A DNA stretch of 45,419 bases from Bacillus sp. FJAT-27245 (GCF_001273955.1 NZ_LIGI01000001.1:1484368-1529786); one strand, 5' to 3'. Shown: positions 24,082 to 33,063, counted from the stretch's first letter. The notes: generated from the letters alone by a model not told the origin. A program made the numbers and translations.

Positions 24082-26376
24082 ATGGCCATGTTGGAAAAAG
24101 AACTAATGGAAACCGCAAAAGCAGAGCAGTTGCTCACCTTTGAATCCGGCAATGAAATGGCCGCTATGGCTGCGGCGCAAATCAATTATCATATTATGGG
24201 GTACTTCCCAATCACTCCTTCTACCGAGGTAGCTCAATACCTTGACATGATGAAGGCGAGGGGAGAGCATGACATCAAGCTGATTCCTGCGGATGGGGAA
24301 CATGGATCGGCAGGGATTTGCTATGGTGCGGCGGCAACAGGTGCGCGCGTATTCAACGCGACGAGCGCCAACGGCCTTCTCTACATGATCGAGCAGCTTC
24401 CTGTCCAGGCGGGGACGCGCTTTCCAATGGTCATGAATCTTGTAACGAGGGCTGTCAGCGGCCCTCTTGATATAAGGGGAGACCATTCAGACTTGTACTA
24501 TGCACTGAATACAGGCTGGGTCATTCTTACAGCGAGGACTCCACAAGCGGTTTATGACATGAATATCATGGCACTGAAAATCGCCGAGCATTCGAAAGTC
24601 CGTTTGCCCGTCATCGTTGCCTATGATGGATTTTTCACTTCCCACCAGAAGAGAAGGGTAGAATATTTCAAGGACCGCTCTGTTGTCCAACAGTTTGTCG
24701 GCGATTGCCCGATTGACTACAATTTTGCAAGGGATCCGAAAAAGCCTGTTACGATTGGCGCGCATATGAACGGTGAAGACTTGATGAACAACCACTTCCA
24801 GCAGTCCGAAGCGATTTATGCCGCCGGGGAAGTTTTCAAGGAAGTTGCGGCTGAATATGCGAAACTATCTGGCAGAGAATATCCTGTGCTCGACCTTTAT
24901 AAAATGGAGGATGCTGAAGTTGCCTTGTTCCTTCTGAATTCCGCTGCCGAATCAGCGAAGGATGTTGTTGACAAGCTGCGGGCAAAGGGGATCAAGGCGG
25001 GCGTCATCTCACCGAATATCATTCGTCCGTTCCCGGCGAAAGAAATCCGTGAAGCGCTAAAGAACATCAAGGCTTTGCTTGTGGGCGAGCGTGCCGATTC
25101 GTATGGGGCACATGGGCCGAATCTTACGAATGAAGTGAAATCGGCGCTTCAGGAAGATAAGGAAAACGCAACGGTTGTCCTAAGCAGGGTATTCGGGCTT
25201 GGCGGAAAGGATTTTTACGCGGATGATGCCGAAGCGTTTTTTGAACTGGCCATCGGCGCTATGGAAAAGGGCTATGCCGAAAAACCGTTTGATTATTACG
25301 GGATTGTTCCAGGCAACCCGGAAAAAGCGCTCAAGCCGGTCATTGAGCCACAATATGGAGAAACGTATAATTCCGGCCTGATCGATGTGACAATGGATGG
25401 GGAAACCGGCAAATTGAAGGTGAAAATACCGCCGCTCAGGGCGCTTGCAGCGAAACCGAAGCGGCTCGGTTCAGGACACGGCGCCTGCCCGGGCTGCGGC
25501 ATATTCCCGGGGCTTGAGCTGTTCTTTAAGGGAATCGAGGGGGATATTGTCGTCCTTTACCAGACGGGGTGCGCCTATGTAACGACGACAGCGTATCCGT
25601 ACACTTCCCACAAGCAAACGATGATCCACAACCTTTTCCAGAACGGAGCGGCAACGCTGTCCGGTACGGTCGAGGCATTCTTTGAGCTGCAAAAACGCGG
25701 GGAAATCGAGGTTGCCGATGATGTGACATTCGTAATGGTCACCGGCGATGGCGGAATGGATATCGGAATGGGCTCTGCAATTGGCACCGCGCTCCGCGGC
25801 CATAAGCTCATCATCGTTGAATACGATAACGAAGGCTACATGAATACTGGTTCGCAAATGTCGTATTCCACCCCAATGGGCCATATGACAAGCACAACGA
25901 GTGTAGGGAAAACCCAACAAGGCAAGAGCTTCCACCATAAGGACACGGCACAGCTGATGGCAGCGGCGAATATTCCATACGTCTTCACAGGTACGGAAGC
26001 ATTCCCGCAGGACCTAGTCAAAAAGGGTGCGAAGGCACAGTGGTATGCACAGAATGTCGGTACCGTTTATGGGAAAATACTAATTACCTGCCCGCTGAAC
26101 TGGAAATCAGAGGATAGGTACGGGAACACAATCATGGAGGCGGCAGTGAATTCGTGTTTCTTCCCGCTGTATGAGATTGAACAAGGCGTTACCACAATCA
26201 CGTACAATCCGGAAGAAAAAAATAAGCGTGTGCCTGCTTCCGAATGGCTGAGATACATGGGAAAATCCAAGCATTTACTGAAGGAAGAAAACAAGGAAAT
26301 GCTTTCTGCCTTTGAAATGGAAATCGAAAACCGCTGGCAGCGGCTAAAGGCAAAGCACGACCATCCAATGCTGTAA
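24082..26376 (+). CDS. 2-oxoacid:ferredoxin oxidoreductase, fused alpha-beta subunit
   Basis: The 764-residue product joins an alpha subunit (residues ~10-430, with YFPITPSTEVAQYL and the RGDHSD segment) to a thiamine-diphosphate-binding beta subunit (~455-764). The beta part has CPGCG (Cys469, Cys472), a further Cys in QTGCAYV and another in ITCPLNW, matching the ligands of the proximal [4Fe-4S] cluster, plus the TPP motif GDGGMDIGMGS. With the gamma-delta protein it forms an enzyme that oxidatively decarboxylates a 2-oxo acid to acyl-CoA and reduces ferredoxin. The ATG at 24082 has GGGAGGA before it. Such enzymes are oxygen-sensitive as a rule, so their presence points to anaerobic or microaerobic growth. 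Confidence 0.9.
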   Translation: MAMLEKELMETAKAEQLLTFESGNEMAAMAAAQINYHIMGYFPITPSTEVAQYLDMMKARGEHDIKLIPADGEHGSAGICYGAAATGARVFNATSANGLLYMIEQLPVQAGTRFPMVMNLVTRAVSGPLDIRGDHSDLYYALNTGWVILTARTPQAVYDMNIMALKIAEHSKVRLPVIVAYDGFFTSHQKRRVEYFKDRSVVQQFVGDCPIDYNFARDPKKPVTIGAHMNGEDLMNNHFQQSEAIYAAGEVFKEVAAEYAKLSGREYPVLDLYKMEDAEVALFLLNSAAESAKDVVDKLRAKGIKAGVISPNIIRPFPAKEIREALKNIKALLVGERADSYGAHGPNLTNEVKSALQEDKENATVVLSRVFGLGGKDFYADDAEAFFELAIGAMEKGYAEKPFDYYGIVPGNPEKALKPVIEPQYGETYNSGLIDVTMDGETGKLKVKIPPLRALAAKPKRLGSGHGACPGCGIFPGLELFFKGIEGDIVVLYQTGCAYVTTTAYPYTSHKQTMIHNLFQNGAATLSGTVEAFFELQKRGEIEVADDVTFVMVTGDGGMDIGMGSAIGTALRGHKLIIVEYDNEGYMNTGSQMSYSTPMGHMTSTTSVGKTQQGKSFHHKDTAQLMAAANIPYVFTGTEAFPQDLVKKGAKAQWYAQNVGTVYGKILITCPLNWKSEDRYGNTIMEAAVNSCFFPLYEIEQGVTTITYNPEEKNKRVPASEWLRYMGKSKHLLKEENKEMLSAFEMEIENRWQRLKAKHDHPML

Positions 26377-26402
26377 ATCATATCCTTGCTATAAATTCAT
26401 GC

Positions 26403-26438
26403 AAAGCGGTCCTTTTGTGAAAAAAAGGCCGCTTTTTT
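26403..26438 (+). terminator. Terminator of the oxidoreductase operon
   Basis: AAAGCGGTCCTTTT pairs with AAAAAAGGCCGCTTT around GTGA and ends in a T run. Confidence 0.85.
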
Positions 26439-26569
26439 CTGTTATGGTGAACAGGGATGGGGTTTTTTGGGAAAAGGCATCCCGGTTTCCGGTTTCAATT
26501 TGGTATTAGTGGCAAATTTGTTTTGTATCAAGAGTGAAAAGGTTGCATTTTTATAGGGCTTGGACAATA

Positions 26570-26661
26570 TTTCGAAAATTTTCATGCCCTTATCGAAACT
26601 TTTTTGGATATATCGAAAACTTTTAGAAGGATATCGAAAATTTCCTTCCACTTATCGAGAA
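26570..26661. repeat. Five helically phased TATCGAAAA direct repeats
   Basis: TCGA cores lie at 26572, 26593, 26613, 26634 and 26655, that is every 20-21 bp or two helical turns, each within a (T)ATCGAAAA-like word. The stretch between units is A/T-rich. It lies in the gap between the oxidoreductase operon and the ArsR gene and has no coding character. Confidence 0.8.
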
Positions 26662-26733
26662 CTGTCACAATTTGGACAAAGTCATCGGTCTGGTAACGCA
26701 AATCCAAATTCGGAAAATTCATTCAAAATCATC

Positions 26734-26762
26734 TTGACTATTCAAAAAACAATTGATATAAA
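26734..26762 (+). promoter_or_regulatory. Sigma-A promoter of the ArsR-DUF2087 gene
   Basis: TTGACT (26734-26739), a 17-bp spacer and TATAAA (26757-26762) form a good housekeeping promoter. The start would fall in the operator that follows. Confidence 0.75.
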
Positions 26763-26789
26763 TCTAATTAGATATATATCGAATTAGAT
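26762..26789 (+). promoter_or_regulatory. Inverted-repeat operator of the ArsR-DUF2087 gene
   Basis: ATCTAATTAGAT (26762-26773) is a perfect palindrome, and its left arm is again matched by AATTAGAT at 26782-26789. The repeats sit between the -10 and the ribosome binding site, where a bound ArsR-type dimer would block transcription. Autorepression is inferred. Confidence 0.65.
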
Positions 26790-26806
26790 AAACGAAGGTG
26801 ATAGAT

Positions 26807-27388
26807 ATGCAATTAGACAAGCTCGTTTCATTCTATAAAGCCATGGGCGATCCAACACGCATCCGGATTGTTGCGCTCTTGGCGGCCGGCCCGCTTCATG
26901 GCCAGGCAATCGCAGGCAAACTTGGGCTGACGCCGCCAACGATTACCCATCATTTGAAAAAACTTCGGGATGTCCATGTTGTCTTTGAAAGAAGGGACAA
27001 AAATACAATTTATTTTTACCTGAATGAAAAAGTACTGGGGCAGCATGCAAAGGCGCTAACACAGCTTGCGAATCGGGAAGGGGAGGAACTAGGTGAAATG
27101 GCTAATGCAAACGATGAGAGACAGAAGGTTATCGCAAACTTCTTTACAGCGGAGGGGAAGCTAAAAAACATTCCAGCCCAACGCAAGAAGAAGCTCTATG
27201 TCTTTGAACAACTCGTAAGGGGCCTGGCAAAAGGCAAAAAGTACGAGGAAAAGGAAATTAATGAATTCATCAAGAAGTTCCATGATGATTACGCGACCAT
27301 CCGCCGGGAATTCATCATCAACCATTATATGTACAGGGAAAACGGCATTTACGAACTGAATCCGGAAGTAATGTGGGCGAAGCCGTAA
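26807..27388 (+). CDS. ArsR-family regulator with C-terminal DUF2087 domain
   Basis: The 193-residue product has a winged helix-turn-helix of the ArsR family (about 1-85: FYKAMGDPTRIRIVALLAAGPLHGQAIAGKL, then TPPTITHHLKKL), with no cysteine-based metal site. A DUF2087 domain follows (about 105-190: VIANFFTAEGKLKNIPAQRKKK). The effector of such fusions is unknown. The ATG at 26807 is five bases after AGGTGA; a GTG at 26798 lies inside that site. It is a single gene with a strong promoter overlapping an inverted repeat, which suggests it represses itself. No obvious target lies downstream on the same strand. Confidence 0.85.
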   Translation: MQLDKLVSFYKAMGDPTRIRIVALLAAGPLHGQAIAGKLGLTPPTITHHLKKLRDVHVVFERRDKNTIYFYLNEKVLGQHAKALTQLANREGEELGEMANANDERQKVIANFFTAEGKLKNIPAQRKKKLYVFEQLVRGLAKGKKYEEKEINEFIKKFHDDYATIRREFIINHYMYRENGIYELNPEVMWAKP

Positions 27389-27429
27389 AACGAGAAAAGG
27401 AGGCAGCTGCCAAGCGCCTCCTTTTCATC

Positions 27430-28218
27430 CTATTCGCAGTAATGTTCCGGTCTTCTGTCTTCAAAAACCGGTATGATACCCCGAACTTCCTTCACCTTTT
27501 CAAGATCAATTTCAGCCGTAAGGATTTCTTCGCCTTCGCCAGCTTCAGCAATTACCTCGCCCCACGGATCGATGACCATGGAATGGCCAGCAAATACATT
27601 CTTAGGGTCGCTTCCCGCCCGGTTGCAGGCAATAACAAAGCACTGGTTTTCAATTGCCCTGGCAATCAGGAGCGCGCGCCAATGGGCAACCCTTGCCTTT
27701 GGCCATTCCGCTACCACGAAGATAGCTTCCGCCCCTTTAGATGCATGTTTCCTTAGCCATTCGGGAAAGCGGATGTCATAGCAGATAAAGCCGGCAAACA
27801 CACGGCCGCCGAGTTCGAAATTCGCGGTTCCGGTTCCTGGGATAAAATAATGGTGTTCATCCATCAGCTGGAACAGATGAAGCTTGCTGTATGTATGGAC
27901 AAGGCTTCCTTCTTTTGAAACAGCGAGCATCGTATTTTCCACGCCGGCGCTGGTGCGGTTCGCAACCGATCCACCAATCAGGTTGACCTTCTTCTCGGCC
28001 GCTTTTTTGCCAAGAAAGGCGATGGATTCTGCAGCCTGGCTGTCGGCAATTTCATCAAGCCTTTCAAGGTCGTATCCCGTCGTCCATAGTTCGGGCAGGA
28101 CAACGAGGTCGGGATTCCCTTTAGCAGCTTCATCAATCAATCTGTCCGCGATCGCATAGTTCTCCGCGGGTTTTCCATAGGAGATATCCATTTGGGCAAT
28201 GGCAATTTTCATTTTCAA
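27430..28218 (-). CDS. mtnU: Carbon-nitrogen hydrolase of methionine salvage (omega-amidase)
   Basis: The 262-residue nitrilase-superfamily enzyme has the catalytic triad Glu43 (LPELW), Lys112 (YSKLHLF) and Cys146 (ICYDIRFPE). MtnU is thought to remove the amide from 2-oxoglutaramate, the product of glutamine-dependent transamination in methionine salvage. Divergent position next to mtnE supports this, as in B. subtilis (ykrU-ykrV). The start is probably the TTG at 28218, seven bases after AAGGGGG; the ATG at 28212 is 13 bases away. Other small amide substrates are possible. Confidence 0.88.
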   Translation of the reverse strand: MKMKIAIAQMDISYGKPAENYAIADRLIDEAAKGNPDLVVLPELWTTGYDLERLDEIADSQAAESIAFLGKKAAEKKVNLIGGSVANRTSAGVENTMLAVSKEGSLVHTYSKLHLFQLMDEHHYFIPGTGTANFELGGRVFAGFICYDIRFPEWLRKHASKGAEAIFVVAEWPKARVAHWRALLIARAIENQCFVIACNRAGSDPKNVFAGHSMVIDPWGEVIAEAGEGEEILTAEIDLEKVKEVRGIIPVFEDRRPEHYCE

Positions 28219-28284
28219 GCTAATTCCCCCTTATTTCAGAAAAGTAAAAAACTTCTTTACAAGATACCTATTACGTTATATCAT

Positions 28285-28313
28285 TTGTGACTAGATTTCC
28301 ATAATTATATAAA
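28285..28313 (+). promoter_or_regulatory. Sigma-A promoter of mtnE
   Basis: TTGTGA (28285-28290), 17 bp, TATAAA (28308-28313). It lies 25 bp before the GTG start, leaving no room for an S-box leader. Confidence 0.6.
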
Positions 28314-28337
28314 TCATTTAAAAGCAGGTGGTCATTT

Positions 28338-29522
28338 GTGAAGGAATACCCGAAGTCTGAATTATTGAACAGCCTTCCCGGCCAGTTTTTCGCGGGGCTT
28401 GTCAAAAAGGTAGGCGAGGCGATTGCGCAAGGCCATGATGTTATCAACCTTGGGCAGGGAAATCCTGACCAGCCTACACCGCCCCACATTGTGAAGCGGC
28501 TCCAGCTGGCTGCCGAAAATCCAGTAAACCATAAATATTCCCCTTTTCAGGGCTTTAGGTACCTGAAGGAAGCCGTCGCCAATTTTTATAAACGTGAATA
28601 CAATGTCGAGCTCGATCCCGGCACCGAGGTGGCAATCCTTTTTGGGGGGAAAGCCGGGCTTGTTGAGATTCCACAATGCCTCCTGAATCCGGGGGACACG
28701 ATGCTTGTTCCCGACCCGGGTTATCCTGATTATTTATCGGGCGCGGCCCTTACACAGGTGAAGCTTGAAATGATGCCGCTCCTAGAGAAAAACGGCTTCC
28801 TTCCCGATTATGGAGCAATGCCGGTTGAAGTTTTGGAAAACACGAAACTCATGATTCTCAACTATCCGAACAACCCTACCGGTGCGGTTGCGACAAAGGA
28901 GTTCTTCGATGAAACCGTGTCGCTTTCGAATAAACACGGTATGTGTGTTGTCCACGATTTTGCTTACGGGGCGATAGGGTTCGGGGGGGAAAAGCCGGTC
29001 AGTTTCCTCCAGTCCGAAGGGGCGAAGGAGATTGGGATTGAAATTTATACCCTTTCGAAAACCTACAATATGGCCGGCTGGAGAGTAGGTTTTGCAGTTG
29101 GCAACAAAAGCATCGTCTCTGCAATTGAACTGATGCAGGACCATTTGTACGTCTCCCTGTTTGGAGCTGTCCAGGAGGCGGCCGCCGAAGCGCTTAATGG
29201 CCCGCAGGATTGCGTTGATGAACTAGTCCGTTTGTATGAAGGTAGGCGAAAGGCGCTCATTGGCGGTTTAAGGGATATTGGCTGGGACGTTGCTGCGCCG
29301 GCAGGTTCTTTTTTTGCCTGGCTGAAGGTTCCGGAAGGGTTTAGTTCGATGGAATTTGCCGACTATCTTCTTGAAAAAGCGCATATCATGGTTGCGCCGG
29401 GGATCGGCTTTGGCGAATTCGGCGAGGGCTTTGTCCGCGTTGGCCTCCTTGCATCTGAGGAAAGGCTAGCTGAAGCGGTAAGCAGGATTGCCTCACTGGA
29501 AATTTTCCAAAAAAATGTTTGA
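28338..29522 (+). CDS. mtnE: Methionine-forming aminotransferase of methionine salvage
   Basis: The 394-residue PLP-dependent class I/II aminotransferase has the Schiff-base lysine at about residue 241 in TLSKTYNMAGWR and the NYPNNPTG motif. MtnE transaminates 4-methylthio-2-oxobutyrate to methionine, the last step of the pathway. It lies between mtnU and mtnWXBD, as ykrV does in B. subtilis. The start is a GTG with AGGTGG six bases before it. It appears to have its own promoter with no S-box, unlike the genes that follow. Confidence 0.9.
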   Translation: MKEYPKSELLNSLPGQFFAGLVKKVGEAIAQGHDVINLGQGNPDQPTPPHIVKRLQLAAENPVNHKYSPFQGFRYLKEAVANFYKREYNVELDPGTEVAILFGGKAGLVEIPQCLLNPGDTMLVPDPGYPDYLSGAALTQVKLEMMPLLEKNGFLPDYGAMPVEVLENTKLMILNYPNNPTGAVATKEFFDETVSLSNKHGMCVVHDFAYGAIGFGGEKPVSFLQSEGAKEIGIEIYTLSKTYNMAGWRVGFAVGNKSIVSAIELMQDHLYVSLFGAVQEAAAEALNGPQDCVDELVRLYEGRRKALIGGLRDIGWDVAAPAGSFFAWLKVPEGFSSMEFADYLLEKAHIMVAPGIGFGEFGEGFVRVGLLASEERLAEAVSRIASLEIFQKNV

Positions 29523-29547
29523 CAACAAAATTATTTCCTGCGATAAT
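29519..29547 (+). promoter_or_regulatory. Sigma-A promoter of mtnWXBD
   Basis: TTGACA (29519-29524), a 17-bp spacer and GATAAT (29542-29547). The -35 overlaps the mtnE stop codon. Start is predicted near 29554, upstream of the S-box. Confidence 0.75.
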
Positions 29548-29597
29548 CCATATTAAATCTAAACATTATGAAAATAGTAAATATATTAAAAATCATT

Positions 29598-29742
29598 TTC
29601 TTATCAAGAGCAGGCGGAGGGACTAGCCCTATGAAGCCCGGCAACCGACTTATTTTAAGCACGGTGCTAATTCTTGCAGCGAAAGCTGATAGATGAGAAG
29701 AGATTAGTTTGCCGCGCTAACCTCTTCTTTGGAAGGGGTTTT
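29598..29742 (+). ncRNA. SAM-I (S-box) riboswitch with terminator
   Basis: The aptamer shows the S-box core words: TTCTTATCAAGAG, GGCGGAGGGACTAGCCC, GATGAAGCCCGGCAACC-like (here TATGAAGCCCGGCAACC), GGTGCTAATTC and TGATAGATGAGAA. P1 is formed by 29598-29605 and 29692-29699. The expression platform is visible: an antiterminator AGAAGAGATTAG (29696-29707) can pair with CTAACCTCTTCT (29717-29728), and the competing terminator AACCTCTT/AAGGGGTT runs into a T tract. High S-adenosylmethionine should stop transcription of mtnWXBD. Confidence 0.96.
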
Positions 29743-29798
29743 TTTAATGCTAAATTTCAAGCCTGATATAGAAAACTGCTCAGGAAAGGAAGGACACC

Positions 29799-31007
29799 AT
29801 GAGTGAATTGATAGCAACATATCACGTTGGGGATGAAAGAAATCCGGCGAAGAAAGCGGAGGAAATCGCTTTGGGTCTGACGGTCGGCTCCTGGACAAAC
29901 TTACCCGCACTTGAACAGGAGCAGCTGCGGAAACACAAAGGGAGGATCGTATCTGTTGAACAGGCGAATGAAAACAGCGCGATACTCTCTATTGCGTATC
30001 CCGCAATCAACTTTTCCGCTGATTTGCCAGCCATCCTAACTACCGTCTTTGGAAAATTGTCACTGGACGGGAAAATCCGGCTTCTGGACCTGGAATTCAG
30101 TGAAGAACTGAAAAGCTTTTTTCCCGGTCCGCGCTTTGGTATTGATGGCTTAAGGGACAAGCTTGGCGTCCATAACCGCCCGCTTTTGATGAGCATATTT
30201 AAAGGAGTCCTGGGGAAGGACGTCGAGTTTCTTTCAAGCCAATTAAAGGAGCAGGCACGGGGCGGGGTTGACATCGTCAAGGATGATGAGATCCTTTTTG
30301 AAAATCCGTTGACTCCATCAGATAAAAGAATTGAGGCAGGGCGCCGCATACTGGATGAAGTGTATTCCGAAACCGGGCACAGGACCCTCTACGCTGTGAA
30401 CTTGACGGGGAGGACTTCTGAACTCGGGGAAAAGGCAAAAAGGTTTGCGGAAGCAGGTGCTGATGCACTATTGGTCAATGTTTTTTCCTACGGGCTCGAT
30501 GTCCTCCAGGAACTGAGGGAGGACGAGAATATAGGCTTGCCAATCATGGCGCATCCCGCCTTCAGCGGGGCAATTGCTTCATCGCCAGAATATGGGGTTT
30601 CACATTCACTCCTTTTAGGAAAATTGCTCAGATATGCCGGTGCGGACCTCGCGTTGTTCCCATCACCGTACGGCTCGGTGGCGCTTGAAAGGGAAAGCGC
30701 GCTTGGGATAGCAAAAGAGCTTATTAAAGACGATTCCTTAAAAAGGTCATTCCCGGTTCCGTCGGCAGGAATTCATCCGGGCCTCGTACCTTTGCTGATT
30801 TCCGATTTCGGGATTGATTCGGTCATCAATGCGGGCGGTGGAGTGCATGGACATCCAGGAGGAGCGGCGGCTGGAGGGAAGGCATTCCGCCAGGCAATCG
30901 ATGTGGTTCTCGCAGGCCACAGCTTGTCGGAGGCGGCTGAATGCCAGCAGGAACTTCAACAGGCGCTTGCCTTATGGGGGATACCTCAAAAGGAGGGTGC
31001 GAAATGA
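29799..31007 (+). CDS. mtnW: 2,3-diketo-5-methylthiopentyl-1-phosphate enolase (RuBisCO-like protein)
   Basis: The 402-residue RuBisCO-like protein catalyses enolisation of 2,3-diketo-5-methylthiopentyl-1-phosphate in methionine salvage. The RuBisCO-type active-site segment [10 protein letters not shown] (lysine near residue 161, the carbamylated metal-binding residue in this family) is present. The C-terminal [17 protein letters not shown] phosphate-binding loop is also present. It does not fix carbon dioxide. GGAAGG stands before the ATG. It is the first gene behind the S-box and overlaps mtnX by four bases. Confidence 0.93.
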   Translation: MSELIATYHVGDERNPAKKAEEIALGLTVGSWTNLPALEQEQLRKHKGRIVSVEQANENSAILSIAYPAINFSADLPAILTTVFGKLSLDGKIRLLDLEFSEELKSFFPGPRFGIDGLRDKLGVHNRPLLMSIFKGVLGKDVEFLSSQLKEQARGGVDIVKDDEILFENPLTPSDKRIEAGRRILDEVYSETGHRTLYAVNLTGRTSELGEKAKRFAEAGADALLVNVFSYGLDVLQELREDENIGLPIMAHPAFSGAIASSPEYGVSHSLLLGKLLRYAGADLALFPSPYGSVALERESALGIAKELIKDDSLKRSFPVPSAGIHPGLVPLLISDFGIDSVINAGGGVHGHPGGAAAGGKAFRQAIDVVLAGHSLSEAAECQQELQQALALWGIPQKEGAK

Positions 31008-31678
31008 AAAAACCTGTTATTTACTGTGACTTTGACGGAACAATTACCGAAAAGGACAACATTATTTCAATCATGAAGACCTTTGCCCCGCCTGGATGGG
31101 AACGGATTAAGGACCAGATTCTTTCGGGGGAAATCTCGATTAAAAAAGGGGTTGGGGAACTATTTTCCCTGCTCCCTACGGACGAAAAAAACCAGATTGC
31201 CGAATTTGCGATTGAACAGGCAAGAATCAGGCATGGATTCGATGAGTTTGTAGCTTTTACGAGGGAAGAAGGCATTCCTTTATATATCATAAGCGGAGGG
31301 ATCGATTTCTTCGTCCTTCCAGTCCTTTCCGAATATGGGCCGTTTGATGGTATTTTCTGCAACAGCTCGGACTTCGCTGGAGAAACGATCCGCATCCTCT
31401 GGCCCAACAGCTGTGATGAAAAGTGCGGAAATGGCTGCGGCTGCTGCAAGCCAAGTGTCATCAGGAGGCTTGGCCACGGGGATGATTATTTTAAAATCGT
31501 CATCGGCGATTCAGTAACCGATCTTGAAGCGGCAAAACAGGCGGATTTCGTACTGGCCCGGGATTTGCTTTTGGAGAAGTGTAAAGAATGGGGCCTATCC
31601 CATTCGCCATTTGAAAGCTTTCTTGATTGCATTGAATCAATTAAAAAACGGACAGGGGTGAACGAGCAGGCATGCTGA
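31004..31678 (+). CDS. mtnX: 2-hydroxy-3-keto-5-methylthiopentenyl-1-phosphate phosphatase
   Basis: The 224-residue HAD-superfamily phosphatase has motif [12 protein letters not shown] near the N-terminus (both catalytic aspartates present), motif II SGG near residue 95 and motif [16 protein letters not shown]. It removes phosphate from the enol product of MtnW to give acireductone. The ATG at 31004 lies within the mtnW stop (ATGA) and has AAAAGGAGGG before it; the open frame upstream is mtnW in another frame. A Cys cluster ([12 protein letters not shown]) near residue 141 is notable. Confidence 0.92.
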   Translation: MKKPVIYCDFDGTITEKDNIISIMKTFAPPGWERIKDQILSGEISIKKGVGELFSLLPTDEKNQIAEFAIEQARIRHGFDEFVAFTREEGIPLYIISGGIDFFVLPVLSEYGPFDGIFCNSSDFAGETIRILWPNSCDEKCGNGCGCCKPSVIRRLGHGDDYFKIVIGDSVTDLEAAKQADFVLARDLLLEKCKEWGLSHSPFESFLDCIESIKKRTGVNEQAC

Positions 31679-32301
31679 ATGAAAAGTGGAATGAGCTTGC
31701 AGATGTAAAGGATGAACTTTCAGGACGTGATTGGTTTATGGGGACGAGCGGCAACCTGGCGATCAAGGTGGGCGACAGGCCGCTGCAATTCCTTGTCACA
31801 GCGAGCGGAAAGGACAAGCGGAAGAGGACGGATGAAGATTTTTTACTGGTCGATGAGTTTGGCAGCCCTGTGGGGGAAACCCATTTGAAGCCCTCAGCCG
31901 AAACGCTCCTCCATGTTGAAATATACAGAAGGACAAAAGCGGGCTGCAGCCTCCATGTCCATACAATAGATAACAACGTTATTTCAGAAATTTACGGGGA
32001 CCGCGGGGAAGTATCTTTCCAGGGCCAGGAAATTATCAAGGCATTCGATAAATGGGATGAGGATGCGGTTTTGAAAATCCCGATTATCCGGAACTATGCC
32101 CATATTCCGACCTTGGCCAAGGAATTCGCACAGCATGTCAAAGGCGATACGGGAGCGGTGTTAATTCGTAACCATGGAATCACGGTATGGGGCAGGAACG
32201 CGTTTGAGGCAAAGAAGTTATTGGAAGCCTCCGAATTTTTATTCAAATATCAGCTCCGACTTCTCGAGCACAAACCATTCCAATTATTCAAGGTAGTGTA
32301 A
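31672..32301 (+). CDS. mtnB: Methylthioribulose-1-phosphate dehydratase
   Basis: The 209-residue class II aldolase-family enzyme has zinc-binding histidines in LHVHT (His95, His97) and IRNHGI, with the TSGNLA phosphate-binding segment near residue 25. It dehydrates 5-methylthioribulose-1-phosphate to the diketo compound used by MtnW. It overlaps mtnX by seven bases; AGGGGTGA inside mtnX is the ribosome site. The MtnK/MtnA steps that supply its substrate are not in the window. Confidence 0.92.
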   Translation: MLNEKWNELADVKDELSGRDWFMGTSGNLAIKVGDRPLQFLVTASGKDKRKRTDEDFLLVDEFGSPVGETHLKPSAETLLHVEIYRRTKAGCSLHVHTIDNNVISEIYGDRGEVSFQGQEIIKAFDKWDEDAVLKIPIIRNYAHIPTLAKEFAQHVKGDTGAVLIRNHGITVWGRNAFEAKKLLEASEFLFKYQLRLLEHKPFQLFKVV

Positions 32302-32388
32302 AAATTACTGGAAGGAGCCTGGTTGATTGGAGCGGAATCAAACCGGTGCAAACCTTGCCAAAAACAAAAAAGAAAAGAGGTTTATTAA

Positions 32389-32913
32389 ATGGCATGGATC
32401 AGTTTTCAAACTAGCGGTAAAGAGTTGCGGGGGCAGGAAGAAGTAGCGTCATTCCTTGAGTCTCAGGAAGTCATTTACGAAAAGTGGGATGTCGCAAAGC
32501 TGCCGGAAAACCTGAAGGAAAACTACGCTCTTTCCAATGAGGACAAGGATCAGATTCTGAAGGCATTCGAAAATGAAATCAAGGACATTTCCGCGAGGCG
32601 CGGCTATAAGGCCCAGGACGTCATTTCGCTTTCCGAGTCAACCCCAAATCTTGATACACTTCTCGAGAATTTCAAAAAAGAACATCATCATACAGATGAT
32701 GAAGTCCGCTTTATTGTAAGCGGGCATGGCATCTTTGTCATCCAGGGGAATAATGGGGAATTCTTTGAAGTGAACCTTGACCCTGGCGACCTGATTTCTG
32801 TTCCAGAAAATGTGCGCCACTATTTCACCCTCCAGGACGACAGGAAGGTTGTGGCAATCAGGATATTTGTAACCTCTGAAGGATGGGTGCCGATTTACGA
32901 AAAAGCTATATGA
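32389..32913 (+). CDS. mtnD: Acireductone dioxygenase
   Basis: The 174-residue cupin binds one metal through His99, His101, Glu105 (EHHHTDDEVRF) and His144 (VRHYF). With iron it gives 4-methylthio-2-oxobutyrate and formate from acireductone and oxygen; with nickel the off-pathway products. It ends the mtnWXBD operon, 87 bases after mtnB, with AAGAGGT before the ATG. The oxygen requirement contrasts with the oxygen-sensitive enzymes on both sides of this cluster. Confidence 0.94.
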   Translation: MAWISFQTSGKELRGQEEVASFLESQEVIYEKWDVAKLPENLKENYALSNEDKDQILKAFENEIKDISARRGYKAQDVISLSESTPNLDTLLENFKKEHHHTDDEVRFIVSGHGIFVIQGNNGEFFEVNLDPGDLISVPENVRHYFTLQDDRKVVAIRIFVTSEGWVPIYEKAI

Positions 32914-32926
32914 ATATACTCAAGAG

Positions 32927-32961
32927 AGCCGGCGCAAGTGCATGCCGGCTATTTGCATTTT
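32927..32961 (+). terminator. Terminator of mtnWXBD
   Basis: AGCCGGC and GCCGGCT form a perfect 7-bp stem with a 10-nt loop; the T tract is interrupted (ATTTGCATTTTT), so moderate strength. Confidence 0.6.
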
Positions 32962-33034
32962 TCGGAAAATAAAGAAACAGGCCATGTCGAATAACGAAGA
33001 AATATCAGATGTTTTGACCTGTTTTGCGAATCTA

Positions 33035-33063
33035 TTTACTTTGATCCGAAAGGCTGGCATAAT
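33035..33063 (+). promoter_or_regulatory. Possible promoter of the spo0E-like gene
   Basis: TTTACT (33035-33040), 17 bp, CATAAT (33058-33063). It predicts a start near 33070, downstream of the ATGs of the longer reading frame and upstream of the GTG at 33143. Confidence 0.5.

Noticed and set aside
26560-26787. 75-codon open frame across the phased repeats
   Set aside because: Its repeating YRK pattern only mirrors the 21-bp DNA period; no ribosome site, and it runs into the ArsR promoter.
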